From: Diphasiastrum complanatum
Lineage: Eukaryota > Streptophyta > Lycopodiopsida > Lycopodiales > Lycopodiaceae
Direction of reading: 5' to 3'
DNA length: 64,000 nt
NCBI GenBank assembly: GCA_029204225.1
Contig: CM055099.1
Coordinates: 65,809,852-65,873,851, forward strand
Numbering within the stretch: position 1 is the stretch's first letter; the number at the start of each line of letters is the position of its first letter. This document shows positions 58,626-64,000 of the stretch, one piece after another. Under the pieces are notes generated by a model. The model did not search any database and was not told the DNA's origin. It saw only the letters and a list, made by a program, of their open reading frames with translations. The position numbers and the translations under genes were made by a program.

Positions 58626-59306
58626 TGTGAAAAGTACAGTACTAAGGACCATAAATGGATCTTTGAATGATCCACAAGGTGATTGTATGCTTGTTAAACA
58701 ATCTATCAGAAACTAGTCATCAGAAAACAAGATCTAGTTTAGCAGCTTGATAGGAAACAAGTAGAGACAATCAAAGCATTGATCAAATAGTCTAATCCAA
58801 TTCCACACGTGTGGAAATAAGGCTATAGTACGGCCTGTAGACAGTGTTTACAAAGTGCCAAAGCTGGGTTTCATTGGAAAAATAGAGTAATCACCATACA
58901 ATGAGAGGAAACTCGAGTTTCTCCTTGAGGCTCCAAAAAGTTTCTATCTTCTCACTATGGAGAATGGAAATACATAGTAAAACACACTTCCTTTACAAAG
59001 TTAGGTGAAAATCCAGCATGTAATAAGGAAGTAGATTCCACTTTCTTGCCCTAATGTGAAAACCCTAGCCTAGATCCAAAAGTCATGCTTGGTAGGTGCA
59101 TGGTAGGTACAAATCTCATCATAAATCATGGTCTAGATCATACAAAGTAGGAATCACTACCAAATAGACACAACCACTCCTCTTGACTCGTGGTAACCTA
59201 CTTTAGGTGTGTATGTACAAGTGGCACTTTGGCCATTCAAGTAACCAACAAACAATATTGACAAAATGTACAATATTCTACATGGCTAGATTTGTCAATG
59301 TTCACA
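58626..59306 (-). repeat. Copia-D 3' LTR
   Basis: 681 bp. On the plus strand it runs TGTGAAAAGTACAG to AATGTTCACA. Confidence 0.9.
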
Positions 59307-60931
59307 CTCCTCCTCAAATCTAGCCTTGGAGATCACAATGCTTTTATCAATAACTCCAATTGAAGATCTAAGCTTGACAAATGAATCTTTAGGTAAAGGT
59401 TTAGTAAACAAATCAGCCAAGCAACTTGATGATGGCACGTGTTGGAGCTTGATCTCTTTAGCTTGCACTTTTTTTCTCACGAAATGATGAGCAATTTCGA
59501 TGTGTTTGCTCCTTGCATGGAATGTAGGATTAGTTGCAAGCGATTGGGCTGATTGGTTGTCACAATAGATGATAGGGATCTCCTCCTCCATGACATGAAG
59601 CTCCACCAATAGCCTTTTGAGCCACAAGACCTCCTTGCATGTTGATGTCAAGGCCTTGTATTCGGATTCTGTGGAAGATAGGGAGATGGTATCTTGCTTT
59701 TTGGAAAGCCATGATACTACTCCATCAAATAGAAAGGTGGCAAAGGCACTTGTTGATCTTCTATCCACTTTGTCACTTGCAAAATCCGAGTCACTATAGG
59801 CTCTTAAGCCAAGATTAGTTCCTCTATACAAAATACCAAAATTCTTAGTGAATGAAATGTATCTAAGAACTCTTTTGGCCATCTTCCAATGTGAAACTAG
59901 AGGACTTTGCATGAATTGGCTTAACTTTCCAACACTATAACTAAGATCAGGTCTAGTTATAGTTAAATAGATCAAGGAGCCAATAAGCCTTCTATATAAT
60001 GTGATGTCCTCAAAGGATGCTTCATCACAACCAATAGATGCTTTTACATGTTGCTCCATTGGTGTCTCAATGCCTTTACAATTCTTCATTCCAAATCTAT
60101 CTAGGATGGATGTAGCATATTTAGATTGACAAATGAAGCTAAAATCACATCCTCTAATAACCTCTATTCCAAGAATGAAGCTCAATAGGCCGAGATCTAC
60201 CATCTTAAACTCTTTTGCTAAAGCAATTTTTACATCTCTAATTCCATCTAGACCATTACCACTCAAGATAATGTCATCTACATACAAAACAAGAATAATG
60301 ATCATGCCATCATGAAAACTTATATACAATGATGGATCATAGGCACTCATTACAAAATTAATGGAAATGAGAAAAGAGTTTAGCCTAGAGTACCATGCTC
60401 TAGGTGCTTGTTTGAGCCCATAAAGGCTAAAAACACACCTTTCCTTCATGCTTTGCCTTGATGAAGCCCTCGGGTTGCCTCATGTAGATCTCTTCCTCCA
60501 AATAAGCATTGAGGAATGCATTTGTGAAGTCAAGTTGGAATAGCTCCCAATTGAAGGTTGTAGCAAGACTAATGATCAACCTGATAGTAACAAGCTTAGC
60601 CACAGGAGCAAAAGTCTCATCATAGTCAATGCCTTTGGTTTGTAAAAAACCTTTGGCAACAAGCCTAGATTTATGCTTGCTTATTGATCCATCTTGATTA
60701 TACTTCAATCTAAACACCCACTTGCAATCAAGAGGTTTCTTCCCTTGAGGAAGATCCACAAGATCCCAAGTATGATTCTCAATAAGAGCATCATACTCTA
60801 CTTGCATAGCATCCATCCAACTTTTAGACTTACAAGCATCTTCATAGCATGTTGGCTCATCTAACATTGAAGTAAGAAAGGTGTAAGATGTGAAAGATGA
60901 TGAGCCTTCCCTTTGATCACCTTGACCATCA
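59295..60931 (-). pseudogene. Copia-D reverse transcriptase and RNase H, frameshifted
   Basis: The first RT segment (60867-60427) carries NHTWDLVDLPQGKKPLDCKW and FTNAFLNAYLEEEIYM. A small deletion near 60430 removes a few residues and shifts the frame just before [13 protein letters not shown]. The second segment (60449-59295) carries YVDDIILSG, SSTESEYKAL, CDNQSAQSLATNP and LADLFTKPLPKD, with its stop inside the LTR. Two breaks make the copy non-autonomous despite near-identical LTRs. Confidence 0.9.
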
Positions 60932-63266
60932 TAGGTGAGCTTGCCCTTGTAGATCTTCTTGGAGTTCTTGGAGTTCTTGCATCTTGAGGTGGATCCTCAA
61001 GTTCTTCTTCACTTGGAAGCTCCTCCTCCATCCTAGCATGATCCTTGGCATCAAGATGATTAGTAGCATTATCATCGAAATCACAAGCATGTCCTTCATA
61101 AAAAATAACATCCCTACTCACTATCACCTTGCTAGTGATGGGATCGAAGACTCTATAACCTTTGCTATTCTCACCATATCCCACAAAGATGCCTTTGATG
61201 GATGTTGCATCATCCTTCCTTCTCTTATCCAAGGATTGGTGTACATAGCAAGTGGATCCAAAAACTTTGAGATCTTTGAGATTGGGATTCTCTCCAAATA
61301 GAGCTTCAAATGGTGTGATTCCTCCAATGGCTTGGTTTGGCAATCTATTGCACAAATAGTTAGCACAAGTTATTGCTTCACCCCAAAATGGTTTGGATAG
61401 AGAAGCATCTAGCCTTAAGGCCTTAGCACACTCACAAAGAGATCTATTTCTTCTCTCACTCACTCCATTTTGTTGAGGGGTGTATGGACATGACAACTCC
61501 CTCTTTATGCCATTAGAATTACAAAAGTCAATCAACTTATTGGAGACATATTCACCTCCATTATCACTCCTTAATACCTTAATCTTGGTACTAAGTTGAT
61601 TTTCTACCAAAGTCTTGAACTTTACAAAAGAATCAAACACCATTGATTTGCTAGACAAGAGGTACATCCAACAAAATCTAGAATAGTCATCAATGAAGAT
61701 TACATAGTACTTGGCTCCACCATTAGATTCATGTGAAAAAGTATGAGCATCCGAATGGATGAGTTCAAGAGGAGAGTTTGATCTTGATGTAGATCTTGAG
61801 AAGGGTAGCTTGTGAGCCTTTGAGAGGCTGCATGCTTCACATCTCTTCCCACACTTTGACAAATGCTTGGGGAGTCCAACTGCAAGCTCCTTTGTAGCCA
61901 TAGATTCCATGGCTTTGTAGTTGGGGTGGCCCAACCTTTTGTGCCACAGTTCCACCTTTGATAGCTCCACCTTTGCCAAGTTAACACTCTTCACTGCAAT
62001 ATTAGCATCAAGCTTAAACAATTTACCTTGCTTAAAGCCTTTGGCTATACATTCATCATTTCTAAGGATGGAACAAACTCCATGCTTAAATTGTACATCT
62101 AGGCCATTATCCATTAACTGACCAACACTAAGCAAATTCTTGGTTAACTTAGGAACATAAAGAACATTATCTAGATTCATCCTCTTGGATGATCCCACAT
62201 ACAAGGGAATTGTTCCTATTCCACTTATCTTACATTCTTGACTACTTGCAGTATAGATTGATCTATGTAAGTCATTGTAAGAAAGTAAGGTGGAGAATAT
62301 GTCCTTTTGATATGTCATGTGAGAACTTGCCCCACTATCAATCCACCAAGAATCATTGGTGTTGCTCTTGGATGATGGTGGTTTGTTGGAAACCATCAAG
62401 GATGACTCTTCATCCTCCTCTTCCTCCTGATGTGCAATGTTGCTTTGTTTGCTCTCTTGTGCCTTCTTCTTCTTGAGACATTCTGATGCAAAATGTCCTT
62501 TCTTTCCACAGAAAAAACATTTGTACTTGGACTTGTCTTTGATCTTGCCCTTTGAGCTTGAAGCCTCATCCTCCTCCTTGGTCTCCTTGAAGTGCTTCTT
62601 CTTGCCATTGGTCTTCTTCTTGCTTTTGAATGAGAAATTAGCTTTCTCATCACCATCCTGCAGAGAAATAGCATTCATTCTTGCATTGGTATGCAACATC
62701 CTACACTCTTCAGCTACTAATACACTGTGTAGCTTTTCTATAGTAGGCAAAGTGTCTTGGATTGCAAAGCTTTGGACCAAATTTGTAAAGCCACTCCCTA
62801 GACCATTTAGGACAATCTGAACAAGCTCACTATCTTGAATCTTATCTCCAATGGAAGCTAACTCCCTATTAAGAGACTTGATTCTTAGCACATAATCTTG
62901 TGCATTCTCATCACTCCTCTTCATGCTTTGTAGAATCTGATTCCTGAGCATGAGAACCCTCGAAGTGTTACTAGACTCATAGATAGATTTTAAAGATTCC
63001 CAAGCCTCTTTAGCACTCTTACATGATGATACTTCCCTTAAAAGATCATTGCTTACATTCATCTTAATACAGTGAAGTGCAAGCCTAGACCTCTTCTTGT
63101 ATCTCACTAATTCCTGTGCACCTAGAGGTTCATCTTCATCATCTATTAGAAACTCATAAAGATCCTGGAGCACCATTAGTGACCCCATCCTCACTTTCCA
63201 AATAGCATAATTGGTAGAATTTAACCTCTCACTAGTTTCTAGAAGGTAGGCTCCCACTGATCCCAT
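60861..63266 (-). pseudogene. Copia-D gag-protease-integrase frame
   Basis: An 801-codon frame: gag (MGSVGAYLLETSERLNSTNY), CCHC knuckle CFFCGKKGHFASEC, protease SWWIDSGASSHMT, HHCC zinc (HKRLGHPNYKA, CEACSLSKAH), integrase core (FIDDYSRFCWMYLL, RSDNGGEYVS, TPQQNGVSERRNR). It loses frame by one base near 60932, just before the reverse transcriptase. Everything up to that point is uninterrupted. Confidence 0.92.
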
Positions 63267-63897
63267 CTTACTAGCAAGATTCTACACACAAGATATAGAT
63301 TTGTTTGGACCTGAAACTCACAAAGGTTTCTAACTTGCAGTGTTTCACTCAAATGTTGACTTCTAATCCAACAGAGGGATTTGTAATCACAGTTCTATCA
63401 CTCCCTCACAAGCTGGAATGAAGATAAGATGAGATGAAAACTACACTCAAGCAAATCTTGCCAATCTTGGCTATTCTTGGACAAAAACCGACTCTATCTC
63501 TCTCATTCACTTTGATGTACTTTCAAGACCTGGTTTCCATTTTAAGAAGGTATGAAATCAGCCTAGATTAATTAGTTTTCATGAAACAAATTCAAAACTA
63601 ATCAATGGCAAGTGATCTTGGTAGCTTATCCTAGGATTTGCACCAAAAATTACATCAAACTGACACCATATGAATTTTCTATGATCCAATGAATATGGGT
63701 TATTAAATGCTGGTTCGGAGATGCCCACACGTGTGAACAGTACGGATTTTGATCCTGAAAGAGTTTGGGATCAAATCCCCTCACCAAAACCTGGATACCA
63801 GCTCGCCCTTCCAATACTAGCTTTTTGCACCAAAACCTGCTAAAACTGGATTATATTCAGACACAGGTCAATGGCCTTGTACTTGGCTCTGATACCA

Positions 63898-64000
63898 TGT
63901 GAAAAGTACAGTACTAAGGACCATAAATGGATCTTTGAATGATCCACAAGGTGATTGTATGCTTGTTAAACAATCTATCAGAAACTAGTCATCAGAAAGC
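63898..64000 (-). repeat. Copia-D 5' LTR, partial
   Basis: Starts TGTGAAAAGTACAG directly after the primer-site complement and continues past the window end. Confidence 0.9.

Larger units (their letters stand above)
58626..64000 (-). mobile_element. Ty1/copia element (Copia-D), young, cut by the window end
   Basis: Minus-strand element. The 3' LTR is at 58626-59306, the interior at 59307-63897, and the first 103 bp of the other LTR at 63898-64000. The visible LTR overlap is identical except for one base near 63999. The primer-site complement CTCTGATACCA lies at 63887-63897. A purine tract (GAGGAGGAG on the minus strand) precedes the 3' LTR. The 5 bp before the LTR are CTCAG; the partner copy is outside the window. 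Confidence 0.92.

Overview
The window is nuclear DNA of a land plant with a large, repeat-rich genome. The evidence is one host gene with GT-AG introns of up to 34.6 kb, Ty1/copia and Ty3/gypsy elements with plant-type initiator-Met primer sites, a hAT DNA transposon, LINEs, a tRNA-derived SINE, and long (GA)n, (CT)n and (AT)n tracts. Intron size and repeat load suggest a fern, a gymnosperm or another large-genome lineage; the sequence does not settle which.

The backbone is a single plus-strand gene at 1996-53628. Seven exons join in frame to a 413-residue METTL2/6/8-type (Trm140-like) tRNA 3-methylcytidine methyltransferase. A telo-box lies next to its ATG and three perfect TGCCACGTGGCA palindromes lie upstream. 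Exons: 1996-2148, 2664-2774, 37343-37452, 42293-42818, 44098-44200, 53186-53328, 53533-53628. Almost everything else up to 53.5 kb is transposon material in its introns.

Intron 2 (2775-37342) holds, in order: a complete but decayed Ty3 chromodomain element (3163-8914, target duplication TGCAT); a scrambled minus-strand LINE region (9.38-18.5 kb), split by a non-coding LTR element (13304-17294, target duplication GTTGG); a 5'-truncated Ty3 chromodomain element (18.5-23.07 kb); a non-autonomous hAT-like end rich in GAAACGCGTTTC; and an 11.6-kb hAT element (25267-36841, target duplication ATATGTAT). The hAT transposase gene has a BED finger, a DUF659-like core, a hAT dimerisation region and a C-terminal AT-hook tail. 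It is interrupted by a nearly intact, very young minus-strand copia element (28812-34226, target duplication CTACA).

Intron 3 holds LINE and LTR fragments and a diverged tandem duplication. Intron 5 holds a copia element cut off at a 28-bp-arm hairpin, a second LINE copy, three short units each bounded by (CT)n tracts, and a Ty3 reverse-transcriptase scrap. Intron 6 is only 204 bp and contains a 64-bp GA tract.

Downstream of the gene (53.6-58.1 kb) the sequence is AT-rich and non-coding apart from microsatellites. A decayed coding relic follows at 58.17-58.63 kb and is interrupted by another young minus-strand copia element that runs off the window end.

The most unusual signals are: (1) LINE units whose 3' ends run into (CT)n and which are repeatedly bounded by (CT)n on both sides, suggesting a microsatellite-seeding or microsatellite-targeting LINE; (2) the hAT element with its AT-hook extension, GGTACC subterminal arrays and an antisense coiled-coil ORF; (3) several regions each packed with a different short palindrome.
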